Assembly (NCBI RefSeq): GCF_025950525.1
Contig: NZ_JAPDGS010000003.1
Span: 434,001 to 498,000 of the forward strand
DNA: 64,000 nt
Reading direction: 5' to 3'
Origin: Stagnihabitans lacustris
GTDB taxonomy: Bacteria; Pseudomonadota; Alphaproteobacteria; Rhodobacterales; Rhodobacteraceae
Shown piece after piece: positions 20,101 through 29,418 of the stretch. The notes beneath the pieces are model-generated. The model saw only the letters and a program-made list of their open reading frames with translations, did no database searches and was not told where the DNA came from. Positions within the stretch are counted from its first letter, which is position 1; each line of letters starts with the position of its first letter. The position numbers and the translations under genes are program-made.

Positions 20101-21161
20101 GTAAGGCCAAGGCGGGGTTCGCCGCGCGTGAGGGCGCGGAAGGCGATCTGGGTGGTCTCATAGCGGTCGGTGTGGCGGTCCCAGGCGGCGCGGCGGGTGG
20201 CAAGCTTGCGCAGGCGGGTGAGGGAGTAGCCTTGAAGGTAAAGGTCGCGGGCGTCTTGGGGGGTGGCTTCGGCGTGCAGCAGGTCGCGGTCCTCGGCCAC
20301 CATGACGAAGATCAGGCGGTAGACCAGGCGCAGGAGCTCGTTGAACCAGTCGGTGAGGGGGATCTTGCCCGATAGGACATCGGCGCGCAGCTGGGGATTG
20401 GCATCGAGGAAGCCGGTGCCGAGCAGTTTCAGCGCCTCTTCGACCTGGCCCGCCAGGCGGTTGCGGGCGGTTTCGCCGGCCCTTGTGCCCTCGTCGCGCC
20501 AGCGTTCCAGGGCGCAGTCGGGGGCGGGGGTTTGGGCTGCGCCAAAACGGGAGCGGTGGATCAACAGCCAAAGCGCGGTGAAGGAGGCGATGTCTTCGGT
20601 CGTGAAGATCTGGCGGAGGTCGGCTTCGACATAGGCGGGACGGGTCAACGAGGCATTGTCGCGCATCAGCCGCAGGGTATGGCCGTTGGAGGCGAGGCCC
20701 CAAAGCGCCTCGTCATGGGCGTTCAGCTGGTCCTGGACGGCGAAGGCGGCAGAGCGGGGGCGGTCTTCGGACAGCCAGGGGGAGCGTTTGTCGAGCGCGT
20801 CCGAGGGGGGGACGACGGCCAGGGGGACGCGGCCCTCTCCGGCGGTCAAGGCCAGCGGGAAGGCGGCAGGGGTCAGGTCGTGGAAGCCGAAGGCCTCGGA
20901 GAGCAGGCCTTTCAGGAAGCGGGTTGTGGCCTCGGGCGCGGGCAGGGACAGTTTCGCGAAGTCGTCGAAATGGGCCTGGCCGATGCGGAAAGCGAGGGAG
21001 ATTTCCTCACGGATCGTCAAGCCCTTGCGCAGGCCGTAGCTTTCGGCGCGCGCGCTTGCGGTTTCGGGGTCGGTGATCTCGGCCAGCATCGCGGGGGCGA
21101 TGAGGTTGCCTTCGAGGGTCAGGGAGGGCCAGACGATGGCGGAAGAGGGTTTGCGGGCCAT
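17187..21161 (-). CDS. Eco57I-like N6-adenine DNA methyltransferase (DISARM DrmMI-like)
   Basis: A 1324-residue methylase. The N-terminal 430 residues contain recognition/scaffold regions, then GSYYTPDSLVQALLDTAL opens the catalytic domain. SAM motif I is DPAVGSGHFLLAAARRI (about 485) and catalytic motif IV is VLGNPPWERIKLQEQEFF (about 749), typical of gamma-type adenine methylases of the Eco57I/PglX group. The last 450 residues would be target recognition. No fused nuclease motif was seen. It starts two bases after the SNF2 stop and is coupled to the CBS-HEPN gene. It is comparable in size and layout to DISARM drmMI and BREX pglX. It probably marks self DNA. Confidence 0.88.
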   Translation of the reverse strand: MARKPSSAIVWPSLTLEGNLIAPAMLAEITDPETASARAESYGLRKGLTIREEISLAFRIGQAHFDDFAKLSLPAPEATTRFLKGLLSEAFGFHDLTPAAFPLALTAGEGRVPLAVVPPSDALDKRSPWLSEDRPRSAAFAVQDQLNAHDEALWGLASNGHTLRLMRDNASLTRPAYVEADLRQIFTTEDIASFTALWLLIHRSRFGAAQTPAPDCALERWRDEGTRAGETARNRLAGQVEEALKLLGTGFLDANPQLRADVLSGKIPLTDWFNELLRLVYRLIFVMVAEDRDLLHAEATPQDARDLYLQGYSLTRLRKLATRRAAWDRHTDRYETTQIAFRALTRGEPRLGLTALGGLFSPLAEHHLRGAKLQNRAYLHALWKLSWLSDGNAMVPVNWRAMQTEELGSVYESLLELQPQLDGARLTFATEAAETRGNQRKTTGSYYTPDSLVQALLDTALNPVLDACFAKPDPEKALLDLRVIDPAVGSGHFLLAAARRIATRLARYRAGGTPSAADFRHALRDAARACLHGVDRNPMAVELTKVALWIETVDPGKPLGYFDAQIRCGDALLGVFDLNVLQLGIPDEAYAPLAGDDKPTAKYYAKANRDAKDGQGDLLGASRRLPATRPLATEYTGFRNLTEDTVEEVEAKSRRYAQLRADPTFHKYETACDLYVAAYLLPKTGGPPPSRGARLVPTSEDLWQALDNGAVWGPLLGQASIARTARAFHWPLEFPDVFANGGFDAVLGNPPWERIKLQEQEFFATRSPAIAGAANKAARETLIKALALAPEGSPDRALHAEFVTAKRIAEATSAFARTPEVEEFVGRDRKVTTRPVGGRFPLTGRGDVNTYALFAEHFARMTGPQGRAGVIVPTGIATDATTAPFFAHLVAKRRLARLVDFENRAGLFPAVDSRMKFSLLTLGQDEGTARFAFFLTDPAQLAEPERNFTLTPGAIARLNPNTKTAPVFRSRKDAELTAQIYEAAPVLIEESKGEAGNPWGFTYMTKMFDMADSSHLFRTATQLQAEGFAREGANWVRGWVREDHAPYEAPPLETWLPLFEAKMAHQFDHRWAGYDESGEMVEFDVLKKASPDFEPPPRYWIDAALRDARAESMGWRRKWLTGWRDIARATDERTLIASLVPDVAVNHKIRLFFLPAAPQVQAAFTACLNSLVVDYLARQKVSATTLAVFMMAQLPILPPSFYTPERLAFLTPRVLRLTYTSHALAPFARDLGYDGPPFAWDEANRANLRAELDAFFARAYGLARQDLAYILDPAEVMGPDYPSETFRVLKEKETRHHGEYRTQRLVLAAWDRMVSDGSFAKLEL
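18021..18045. repeat. Palindromic element inside the methylase gene, shared with the leuC leader
   Basis: The imperfect palindrome GGTGCGTGA-GGA-TCACGCACC plus CTAC (minus strand) matches 48695-48718 except for one inserted G. Within the methylase it encodes VREDHAPYE around residue 1040 and keeps the frame open. Confidence 0.55.
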
Positions 21162-21163
21162 GG

Positions 21164-23896
21164 TCAGTCCTCGGACGGCAGAAGGGTAAAGAGGCCGATG
21201 ACATCGGGCGGGAGGGCAGGTTCGACGGTCACGCGGGTGACGCCCAGGGCCTGGCGGAGGCGGCCGTGGTCCTCAAGCAGCGTTTCGGCCCTGGCTTGGG
21301 CATGGGCAGAGATGGGGGCCATCAGCTCGGCCAGGGCGGCATGGGATAGCGCCATTTGGCGGTCACGGGCCGAGGGGGCGATCTCGCCGCTGACCGGGGC
21401 GGCGATCAAGGCGCGGGCGGCGTCTGCGGTGGCGATGATCGTGGCGCCTTGCAGGGCGACGATGGCGGCCTCTTCGGCCAAGAGCAGGCGTTCGCGCCGC
21501 CCGTGGATCGTCAGTTTGAAGCGCAGGCGCAGCAGAACGACGCGGGTCAGGCGGGATACCGCAGCCGTCTCCCAGGCGCCGATGCGGCCCATATCCAGGT
21601 CGGGCAGCGACTTGGGGTCCAAAGCGCCTTCGACCAGCGCTTCGGCCAGACATTCGGTCAAGGGATGGGTGCGGGTCAGAAGCGTGGCATCCGAGGGGCA
21701 GGGCTCGGATACCGCCAGCCGTTTGGTGCCTTTCAACCCGCGTTCTTCCAGCCTTTCGCGCAGAGTTTGCGGCAAGTGGGGCAAGGGCGCCTCGAAGCCC
21801 GTCTTGCGCGCCGTCATCGGCGCGTCGAAGAGTTTCAGCGCGGAGCCCACGAAACCCAGAACCGCCGCGCCGTCGCCCATAAGGTCTCGGGCCTTTTGCC
21901 ATTCCGGCAGGACCTCGGAGGCGCGCATGGCGTTTTGCGCAAAGATCGTGCGGGAGCGTTTTTCCTTTTCCTCCGCGTCATGCCAGCGAACCGCCATGGC
22001 CTGGGTTCCATCCTCCAGCCGCAGGTCGAAAGCCATCTGTTTGTGCCCCCGTTTCAGCATCATGGCGGCCATCAGCGCATCGGTCACTGGGCCACGCTCG
22101 TCTGGTAGGGGGACGGTGACGCCCGTGGCCTTTTGGATGGCGCGGGCCTTGTTCAGGATGACGTCCAGCACCGCCCCGTCGATGGCGCTGTCGGGCGAGA
22201 ACATCAGGAGCGAATGGACCTCTTCGGCCGCCTGGCCAAAGCGGTCGACGCGGCCTTCGCGCTGTTGATGGCGGGTCGGGTTCCAGGACAGGTCATAATG
22301 CACGACCGTGTCGAAATGCTGTTGCAGGTTGATGCCCTCGGAGAGGCAATCGGTGGCGACCAACAGGCGCTGCGGCGCCTCGCCCATCAGAGCCACGCGG
22401 TCGCGGCGGTCGTCAGGGGTAAGCGCGCCTGTGACGGCCTGGATCTCCAGCTTGGGAAAGGCCTTGCGCAACGCATCGCGCACGTGGTCGGCCGTCGCAA
22501 TAAAGCGGCAGAAGACGACAGGGTTGGCGCCTTTGGCGATCAGCGGTTTCAACAGCGAGACCAACGCCTGGACCTTGGGGTCGGGAGCGGTTTTCAGGGT
22601 CTCGGCCAGGGACAGGAGACGGGAAAGGTCAGCATCGCCGGTAAAGGGCACGGGTTCGACATCAGTCCCGTCTTCATCGTCCTCGTCGTCATAGATCTGC
22701 GGTTCAAGCCGCTCTTCGGCCCCCGCCCGGGTGCGCAGCGCCGACAGCGCGGCTGCGGGCGAAGACCCCACGCAGCGCATGATGGCGAGCGTCCCCCAAA
22801 AGGCGAGGCGTCTTTCGCGCTGGCCCTCGCCCGCGCGGTTCACGACGCCGAGGCAGTAATCCAGCACCGCTTCGTGAAACAGCCGGTGATCGGCGTTCAG
22901 ACGATAGGGCGCGTCGGTGGACATGTGGCGCGGGAAGGTGCGGCCCTCGTCCCATTCCGGCGTCGTCACATCGACGCGGCGGCGCTGGACGAAATGGCGG
23001 GCCAGGCGTTCGCGGTATTTCGCGTCGTCGAAACGCGCCACGGCGAAATCGGGATGGATCAGCGAAAGAAGGCGCGAAAAGGCTTCTTCGTCGCCCGAAT
23101 GCGGCGTGGCGGTCAGCAGGAGAAGGGCGCGCTGTTCCTTTCGCACCAGACCTTGCAACAGGGCAAATCGCTGGTGGCGACCCTGGGTCGTGCCGGTGCA
23201 GGAATGCGCCTCGTCGACAATGACGAAATCCGGGCAGGCGCGGGCAAAATCCTCGCGGCGCTTTTCCGCCTTGATGTAGTCCAGCGACACGACCGTGAAG
23301 GGATTGGCGCTGAACAGCGTCTGATCCAGTGGCAAGCCCCGCTCCAGCCGCGCGGCGGAGGAGGAGGTCACGGCAACCGCATCTATGCCAAAGCGGTTCT
23401 TCAGCTCTCGCACCCATTGTTCCACCAGATGCGGCGGACACAGGACGGCAAAGGCATCTACCTCGCCCCGGTCGATCAACTCGCGCAGGATCAACCCCGC
23501 CTCGATCGTCTTGCCGATCCCCACGTCATCGGCAATCAACAGCCGCGGCACGGGCAGGCGCAGCGCCATCATCAGGGGGACAAGCTGATAGCCCCGCGGC
23601 TCGAAGGTCAGGTGGGCGGCAGAGCGGAAGGGACCCGCGCCCCGCCGCAGGGTCAGGCGCAAGGCATCCGCCAGAAGTCCAGCACGCTCCGACCTCGTGG
23701 GGATGGCATCCACCGGCAGGTCGAAGCGGGCGGGTTTGACCTCGGTGATCTCCAACCTTGGGTCCAACAGAACGGCATCCTCTTCGCTGCCCGACAGGGG
23801 GCGCAACGCCAAGAGGTGATCCGCGGGCGAGGGCAAAGCCACCCATTCGCGGCCACGGGCGAAAACCAGGTCTCCAGGCGAGAAACGATGTCCCAT
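21164..23896 (-). CDS. SNF2/RapA-type helicase (DISARM DrmD-like)
   Basis: A 910-residue SF2 ATPase. Motif I is LLIADDVGIGKTIEAGLIL (about 120), motif II FVIVDEAHSC (about 227), motif III LLLTATPHSGDEEAF, and motifs V-VI LLVATDCLSEGINLQ and RHQQREGRVDRFGQ (about 515-550). These are SNF2-family RapA-like signatures. An N-terminal beta domain begins HRFSPGDLVFARGREW. The ATG has an AAGGA site three bases after the giant helicase stop. DISARM class 1 pairs a drmD SNF2 protein with a drmMI methylase in the same way, so a translocase role on incoming DNA is likely. Order and partners differ from DISARM. Confidence 0.9.
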   Translation of the reverse strand: MGHRFSPGDLVFARGREWVALPSPADHLLALRPLSGSEEDAVLLDPRLEITEVKPARFDLPVDAIPTRSERAGLLADALRLTLRRGAGPFRSAAHLTFEPRGYQLVPLMMALRLPVPRLLIADDVGIGKTIEAGLILRELIDRGEVDAFAVLCPPHLVEQWVRELKNRFGIDAVAVTSSSAARLERGLPLDQTLFSANPFTVVSLDYIKAEKRREDFARACPDFVIVDEAHSCTGTTQGRHQRFALLQGLVRKEQRALLLLTATPHSGDEEAFSRLLSLIHPDFAVARFDDAKYRERLARHFVQRRRVDVTTPEWDEGRTFPRHMSTDAPYRLNADHRLFHEAVLDYCLGVVNRAGEGQRERRLAFWGTLAIMRCVGSSPAAALSALRTRAGAEERLEPQIYDDEDDEDGTDVEPVPFTGDADLSRLLSLAETLKTAPDPKVQALVSLLKPLIAKGANPVVFCRFIATADHVRDALRKAFPKLEIQAVTGALTPDDRRDRVALMGEAPQRLLVATDCLSEGINLQQHFDTVVHYDLSWNPTRHQQREGRVDRFGQAAEEVHSLLMFSPDSAIDGAVLDVILNKARAIQKATGVTVPLPDERGPVTDALMAAMMLKRGHKQMAFDLRLEDGTQAMAVRWHDAEEKEKRSRTIFAQNAMRASEVLPEWQKARDLMGDGAAVLGFVGSALKLFDAPMTARKTGFEAPLPHLPQTLRERLEERGLKGTKRLAVSEPCPSDATLLTRTHPLTECLAEALVEGALDPKSLPDLDMGRIGAWETAAVSRLTRVVLLRLRFKLTIHGRRERLLLAEEAAIVALQGATIIATADAARALIAAPVSGEIAPSARDRQMALSHAALAELMAPISAHAQARAETLLEDHGRLRQALGVTRVTVEPALPPDVIGLFTLLPSED

Positions 23897-23899
23897 GGG

Positions 23900-26800
23900 T
23901 CAGTCCTTCAACAGATCGGCGAGGCCGGGGGGCAGGTCATCCCCGGTCTGGGCAAGAAGTGTCCAGCCGCGCTCGTCGGCCTCGGCCTGGGCTTCGGGCG
24001 GGATCGGGGCGGGGAAAAGCGCCAGGCGGTGGCTGCGCCAGGCCGTCAGCGAGAGCCCGGCCAGGGTCAGTGGCTTGTTGTCAGGCGGGGGGATATCGCC
24101 CATGGGGGCCGCCTTGGCCTCGGGACGCAGGTCCCCCCGCGCCAAAGCGATCAGCAAGGCGCGGACTTCGGTGTCGGTGCGGTCGATCAACTCGTGATCG
24201 GGCTGGTTGAAGTAAGACAAAAGGCAGCGATAGCAGCCCTTGACGCAGGGCACATCGGTTTCGACCAAAAGGCTGGCATCCTTGGCCGCGATGGCCGCCT
24301 CGATCCCGTCCAGGTGCATGATTTTCAGCGCTTCGCGGGCGAGCGCGGGCAGGACGGAAGGGTCCTGGGCCAGACGCGCCAGGACACCGGCGCCGCCTTC
24401 GGTCGCCTCGTAAAACAAAAGCGCCCGGCGGTCGGTGCGGGCGGGCAGAGGCTCGCCCAGCATCTCGCCCTCTTCCAGCTGGAAGCTGCGCTCGATGGCG
24501 CGCAACAGCGCCTGTTGCACGGTCGCCATGACCCCCGCCGAGGGCGGTTTGCCGGCAAACCGCAGGTGCAGCGCGTTCTTGTTGTCCTTGACGATGGGGA
24601 CGATGCGCAGCGCCTTGGCCTGGTCGGGAGCTGCGGCAGGTTCTTCTTCGCCTTCGCCGGGCAGGGCCACCCAGCGGCCCGATTGCGGATCAATGCCAAA
24701 GCCCGTGAGGTCCTTGTTGGCGCGCCGTTTCAGGCCGAGGTTCAATCGGCTGATCTCGGCACCCTGGCCATATTGCAGCGCCAAAAGCGGCGCGCCATCG
24801 GCATGGACCTGCGCCTTCCAGGTGTCGCGCCGCCCATCGCGCAAGGCCCAGGCGAAGACGGTCTGGATCTCGAAGCCCTGGCGGACACGCTCTTCGTCGT
24901 TGGCGGTGATGCGATCTGCCGGCAGGGTTTCGACATTGTCGATGCGCAGGGCCTTTTTGATCTCGGGCGCGCCGACCAACGGCGTGCCGCAGGCGTGGCA
25001 AAGCTCGCGGTCGTCCTCATGCGCGGCGCCGCACTCCGGGCAAATGATGATCCGCTGCGTCGACAGCGAGGTCCCGTCATCCGAAGCCGCCCCGGGCGCC
25101 AGTTTCGCGCGGTGCACGCGGTAGGCGCGGCCTTCATGATAGATCAGGCTGCGAGGTCCGAATTCCGAAATCGCCAAAAAGCGGGCGCGTTGCAAGAAGG
25201 CACCTGCGCCACCCGCGCCGGGAACCCAGGCGTAAAGTGGCAGGCGGGGGAAGTTGTAGCCCGGCAGGAAGCCCTCGGTTGCAAGATAGCGGTAAGAATA
25301 GAAATCCGACCCATTGCTTTGCTTGCCCTGTTCCAGGATCCCCAGCTGTTCATTGGCCTGGGCCTGGGCCGCCTTGATCCTTTGGCGGTCGGCACCCGAA
25401 AGCCCGGTCTGCATCGACCGGTCGTTGGCTTGCTTCAACTGTTCTTGGGCGCTGCCATAAAGCCCGCGCCAGCGGTCGAAGGCGTGGTCGAGCATCCTGG
25501 GCGCCTCGGCCGCCACCCGGGCCACGAAGGCTTGCGCGTCCTCCATCCAGGGCGGCAGGGTCTCGCCCATCACCTGGGTCAGGACGCGGGTCATGGCGGG
25601 GATCGCCTTGGCAGGAAGCTCGGGCGCCTGGGCCGTTGCTGCGATCTCGGCGCGCAGGGGGGCGCCGGGAAGCGTCAGGTCCAGGATATGCGGGATGTCG
25701 GCGGCCAGGACCAGACCCGCTTCGGCCATCCACACGGCATGCAGATGCGAGGTGATCAGCTGTTCGTTCGTGATGTCCAACGCGGGCGCCCGGACAGAGC
25801 CCGCAACCATGGCCTGCCGGTCGTTGAAGAAATACTGGTCATGCGGGCTTTGCGCCGCGCAATAGGTGACGACCAACGCCGCCTGGCCGGAGCGCCCGGC
25901 CCGACCTGCGCGCTGGGCATAATTGGCCGGTGTCGGCGGCACGTTGCGCAGATAGACCGCATTCAGGGCGGAGATATCCACCCCAAGCTCCATGGTGGGC
26001 GAACAAAAGAGCGCGGGAAGGAAGCTTTCGGCCTCGCGGTCGGGCGCCAGTTCGGCCAGGTTCTTGGGGTCTTTCAGATAGGCAAGATCGGCGGTCTCGC
26101 GGCGGAACCGCGCCTCACGCCATTGCCGCAGCTTTTGCGTGACCTGGGCTGTGTGTTCCCGACCCTCGAACCCAAGGAAACGCTCTTCGCCGCGGCCAAG
26201 CCCCCCTGCGATACCGGTGTAAAGGTCATGGAAATAGGCGTTGCCCTTGGTGGTTGGATCGGCCAGCGCTGGCCCGGGCACCAGCCGCACCGCGGAGGGG
26301 GCCAACTGCCAGCCCGGGAGGTCAAGGCCGGTCATGACATCGGTCAAGAGGCCATATTCGCGCAGAAGCGCAAGCAGGCGCTCGACCATGTCCAGGTAAT
26401 CGTCGGCTTTCAGCTTTTCGCCGAACCATTTCGCCTGATTGATCGCCTTGCCGATCCGCGACCTTGCCCCGCCACGCAGGATCGTCACCTCGTCGCGCAG
26501 CCGCGTATCGGCCTTGCCGGGCGGGTTCAGGATCAGCGCAGAGGCCTGGCGCGGGTCCTGGTCACGCTCCATCGACCAAGGGCTGCGCAGTTCGTGGCGG
26601 GATTTCTGCGCCAAGGGGTCAAGATGCAGCGGGTTCAGGTCCTCGGTCTGCACGGCCAAGGCTTCCAGCATGACATCCAGCGCCGCCCGACAAAATGCCT
26701 TGCGGGCCTCGGGCTTCAGCGCGCCCAGTGCCGGGTGAACCGCGTCAAAGCGTGCTGTCTCGTGGCACAGGTCAGCCAAGGCAGGGTAGTCGACCCCGAT

Positions 26801-28993
26801 CAGCTTCAGGACCGAAAGGCTGGGGTTGGTAAAGCGCCAGCCGCGCCGCAGGTCGGTCCAGACCAGGTGCGACAGGACGCGGGTCAGCGTCTTTTCGGCA
26901 TCCAGCCGCGCCTGACCGAGTTTTTCGGGTTCAGCCATCCAATAGCCGCGCCGGGCCGCATTTTGGCTGGTGAAGCCCAGCGCCTTGGCGACACGCCGGC
27001 CGAAGTCCTCGGGCTCGAGACCCCCTGTATCCTGAACGGCCCGCAGGATAGCGCCGCGCAACAGGCTGACGAAAAGAAAGTCGTTGAAATGGCCCGCCTG
27101 CAGCGCTGCATCCTGGCGGTTGTCGGTAAAGCCGAGGAGCTTCCGTTTGGCCTCTGGGATCGCTTGGTCGGGATCGTTCAACGCCTCCAGGATCGCGGTG
27201 GCAATCGTCGTCGTGGCAGAGCTGCGCCCCTCGGCCGAGAGGCCGCCCAGTTTCGAACGTTCCCGGGAATTGGGCGAGGGCTGGTCGTGGCAGGCGGGGC
27301 AAAAGGCAAAGCGGCCGGGCAGGAACCAGAAAGGCTGACCTTCATCCGTGATCCTTCCGTCGGGGGTGACGTTCTGCGCCAAGGGCACGCGGTCCCGGCG
27401 GGAGGGTTTCACCGCCGGGCCGGAGGGGCGGAGCTCTTGCCAATCCTCGGGCAGGCTGGTCGCAGAGCCGTCGAAAAGCTGGTCCTCCGTGCCTTTGGGC
27501 ATCAGATAGCCCGCAACCACCTCTCCGTCGTTGCGGGGCTCTTCGTCGATGGGCCGGGGCAAATAGATCGCCTGGCCGTCCTCTTCGGCGCGGGTGACCG
27601 GGTAGAATTCCTGGCCGCACTCCCGGCAGAAACGCGCAGTATAAAGGCGGTCGGTCGGCGCCTTGGGGTCGTTCAGCTGCCCTTCGAGGTAAACGTTGCG
27701 CGGCGCGGGCCGCAGGGTCGTGAAGACCTCGCCCGAGCCCGAGATGAAACGGTGCAGCTTGAAGGCCAGGAAGGCGCGGTCATGGGTGCCACCGCGGGCG
27801 TGCTCTGGCAGCGAGGCGCGGGTCAGGAAGGCTTCAAGCGCGGGTCGGCAGGTCTGGGCCGGGATGCCCGAGGCCTGGGACAGCAGCGTCACCGCGTCCC
27901 CGAAGGCCACCGGTTTGCGCCGCTTCAACGCGCCGTCATTGTCCAGACCCAGCGCCATTTCGGACCAGATCGCCAAGGGGTGTTGGCGCAAGACCGCATC
28001 TGGCAAGTGATCGGGCAGGGGACCCATGGCCGCCGCAAGGTAGGGCATCACCTTTTCCAGCGAGATCGCGTCATCGGTTGCTCGCCGCAGGCTTTCGCCG
28101 ATCACCGCATCCACGCCGATGTCGGCGCCGAAGATCTTGGAGGCGACAGCGGCCACGGTGGCCTGAATCTCGACCTCGCGTCCTTCGTTGGCCATGGTGG
28201 CAGAGGTCCCGATCGACAGCGCCTTTGCCCCGGTCCGGTCGCGCAGCCGCCTCACCAAGACCGCGACATCCGCCCCCTGGCGGCCACGATAGGTGTGCAG
28301 TTCATCCAGGACAATGAAGCGCAGGCCCTTGGCATTGGCGATGACGGTCTTATCCTGCGCATCTTGCCGGGTCAGCAGCAGTTCCAGCATCATGAAGTTC
28401 GTCAGCAGGATATCGGGCGGATTGGCCGCTGCGGCTTGACGTTCTTCGGCATTCTCCTGGCCGGTATAGCGGGCGACGGTCGGACGGATGTCGTCGGGCA
28501 GGCCAGACTCGGTCAGGAACTTGTTGACCTCGCCCAGCTGGCTGTTGGCCAGGGCATTCATCGGATAGACGATGATCGCCCGGGTCTTGGCGCCCTCGCC
28601 GGCCTTGCGGGCGCGGATGCAGGCATCGATGATCGGCACGAAAAAGCACAGGCTTTTGCCCGAGCCGGTGCCGGTCGTCACCACAAGGCTTTTCCCCTGT
28701 GCCGCGGTAGAGATCGCCTGTTCCTGATGCAGGTGAAAGGTAAAGGGCGCGCCGCCCGCCCGAAAGACCTGCGCCGTCTCGGGCAGGATCACCCCAGAAT
28801 CGGCCAGTTCATCCGAGGTTTTGCCCCGTTTGAAGGCCGGGTTCAGCGACAAGAGCGCGTCGGGCCAAAAGCGGCCCTCGGCATATTGTGCATCGACGGC
28901 GGAGGCGATGTCGGGCGCGCGGATCGTGCTGAAAGAGCGGGAGAAGCCCTGGTAGCTCTCAAGGACCTTGCGGTCGAGGTCAAAGGCCTTCAC
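23900..28993 (-). CDS. Giant SF2 helicase with DUF1998 C-terminus (MrfA/DrmA-B/DruE-like)
   Basis: A 1697-residue protein. The N-terminal helicase has LVVTTGTGSGKSLCFFVPII (about 110), LDELHTYRGRQGADVAVLV (about 231) and a second lobe with FCSPTMELGVDISALNAVY and NYAQRAGRAGRSGQAALV. Zinc-binding pairs appear mid-protein (RFCRECGQEFYP) and later (CPECGAAHEDDRELCHACG). The C-terminus has the DUF1998 cysteine cluster VPCVKGCYRCLLSYFNQPDH (about 1580). MrfA, DISARM DrmA plus DrmB, and Druantia DruE all use these parts; here they form one chain. It starts at GTG with a GGGGGA site and leads the four-gene operon. It is probably the DNA-engaging motor of the defence cassette. Confidence 0.87.
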   Translation of the reverse strand: MKAFDLDRKVLESYQGFSRSFSTIRAPDIASAVDAQYAEGRFWPDALLSLNPAFKRGKTSDELADSGVILPETAQVFRAGGAPFTFHLHQEQAISTAAQGKSLVVTTGTGSGKSLCFFVPIIDACIRARKAGEGAKTRAIIVYPMNALANSQLGEVNKFLTESGLPDDIRPTVARYTGQENAEERQAAAANPPDILLTNFMMLELLLTRQDAQDKTVIANAKGLRFIVLDELHTYRGRQGADVAVLVRRLRDRTGAKALSIGTSATMANEGREVEIQATVAAVASKIFGADIGVDAVIGESLRRATDDAISLEKVMPYLAAAMGPLPDHLPDAVLRQHPLAIWSEMALGLDNDGALKRRKPVAFGDAVTLLSQASGIPAQTCRPALEAFLTRASLPEHARGGTHDRAFLAFKLHRFISGSGEVFTTLRPAPRNVYLEGQLNDPKAPTDRLYTARFCRECGQEFYPVTRAEEDGQAIYLPRPIDEEPRNDGEVVAGYLMPKGTEDQLFDGSATSLPEDWQELRPSGPAVKPSRRDRVPLAQNVTPDGRITDEGQPFWFLPGRFAFCPACHDQPSPNSRERSKLGGLSAEGRSSATTTIATAILEALNDPDQAIPEAKRKLLGFTDNRQDAALQAGHFNDFLFVSLLRGAILRAVQDTGGLEPEDFGRRVAKALGFTSQNAARRGYWMAEPEKLGQARLDAEKTLTRVLSHLVWTDLRRGWRFTNPSLSVLKLIGVDYPALADLCHETARFDAVHPALGALKPEARKAFCRAALDVMLEALAVQTEDLNPLHLDPLAQKSRHELRSPWSMERDQDPRQASALILNPPGKADTRLRDEVTILRGGARSRIGKAINQAKWFGEKLKADDYLDMVERLLALLREYGLLTDVMTGLDLPGWQLAPSAVRLVPGPALADPTTKGNAYFHDLYTGIAGGLGRGEERFLGFEGREHTAQVTQKLRQWREARFRRETADLAYLKDPKNLAELAPDREAESFLPALFCSPTMELGVDISALNAVYLRNVPPTPANYAQRAGRAGRSGQAALVVTYCAAQSPHDQYFFNDRQAMVAGSVRAPALDITNEQLITSHLHAVWMAEAGLVLAADIPHILDLTLPGAPLRAEIAATAQAPELPAKAIPAMTRVLTQVMGETLPPWMEDAQAFVARVAAEAPRMLDHAFDRWRGLYGSAQEQLKQANDRSMQTGLSGADRQRIKAAQAQANEQLGILEQGKQSNGSDFYSYRYLATEGFLPGYNFPRLPLYAWVPGAGGAGAFLQRARFLAISEFGPRSLIYHEGRAYRVHRAKLAPGAASDDGTSLSTQRIIICPECGAAHEDDRELCHACGTPLVGAPEIKKALRIDNVETLPADRITANDEERVRQGFEIQTVFAWALRDGRRDTWKAQVHADGAPLLALQYGQGAEISRLNLGLKRRANKDLTGFGIDPQSGRWVALPGEGEEEPAAAPDQAKALRIVPIVKDNKNALHLRFAGKPPSAGVMATVQQALLRAIERSFQLEEGEMLGEPLPARTDRRALLFYEATEGGAGVLARLAQDPSVLPALAREALKIMHLDGIEAAIAAKDASLLVETDVPCVKGCYRCLLSYFNQPDHELIDRTDTEVRALLIALARGDLRPEAKAAPMGDIPPPDNKPLTLAGLSLTAWRSHRLALFPAPIPPEAQAEADERGWTLLAQTGDDLPPGLADLLKD

Positions 28994-29418
28994 GGTAAAA
29001 TCCCCCAGATATCAATCCCCTCTGGGATATGAGCCCAGAGCCGGTCGCCGCGCAACCCCTCGTTGAAGGCCGCGCGGAACGTGCGACCGTTTCTGTCACC
29101 CAAGGCCTGGGCGGGCTTGGATCAGGGCATCTTGCCCGGCATTGCTGATGGCTGCTCGTGTGATTGTTGAAAGACAGGCCTCCGGTGCGCGAACGTGTCT
29201 TCCCGGATGCCCCTTCGGTACATGGCTACGAAGCGCAAGAGCGCTCCGGCTTGGCAATGGATTGACTTCTCGGGGCGATCAAGGTTCGTATCGCTCTCCT
29301 GAAACGCCTCACAGCCCTCGACATCCATTTCACGAAGGTCATTGGGTAAGGCAGTCCCCCAAAAGCAAAGGTGCGGCCGTCAGACGATTTGCGCAATGAA
29401 GTCGGTCGCTGGCGCGGG
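28994..29418. other. Promoter region of cassette B; no recognised gene
   Basis: This 425-base stretch separates the helicase start from the end of a membrane-protein gene on the same strand. It is more AT-rich than its surroundings. A minus-strand frame of 68 codons (29122-29328) is open, but it lacks a ribosome site and recognisable motif, so I do not call it. The promoter of the four-gene cassette should lie in its left part. Confidence 0.35.

Noticed and set aside
16153-28993. BREX classification of cassette B because of the PglX-like methylase
   Set aside because: No PglZ, BrxC or Lon-like BrxL gene is present; SNF2 and DUF1998 helicases fit DISARM-like systems better.
22133-29032. A very long plus-strand open frame (about 2300 codons) opposite the helicases
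   Set aside because: High GC keeps antisense frames open; its composition is Arg/Gly/Gln-rich with no domains, and both helicases opposite are clear.
29122-29328. 68-codon minus-strand frame in the promoter region of cassette B
   Set aside because: No ribosome site or recognisable motif; composition alone is not enough.
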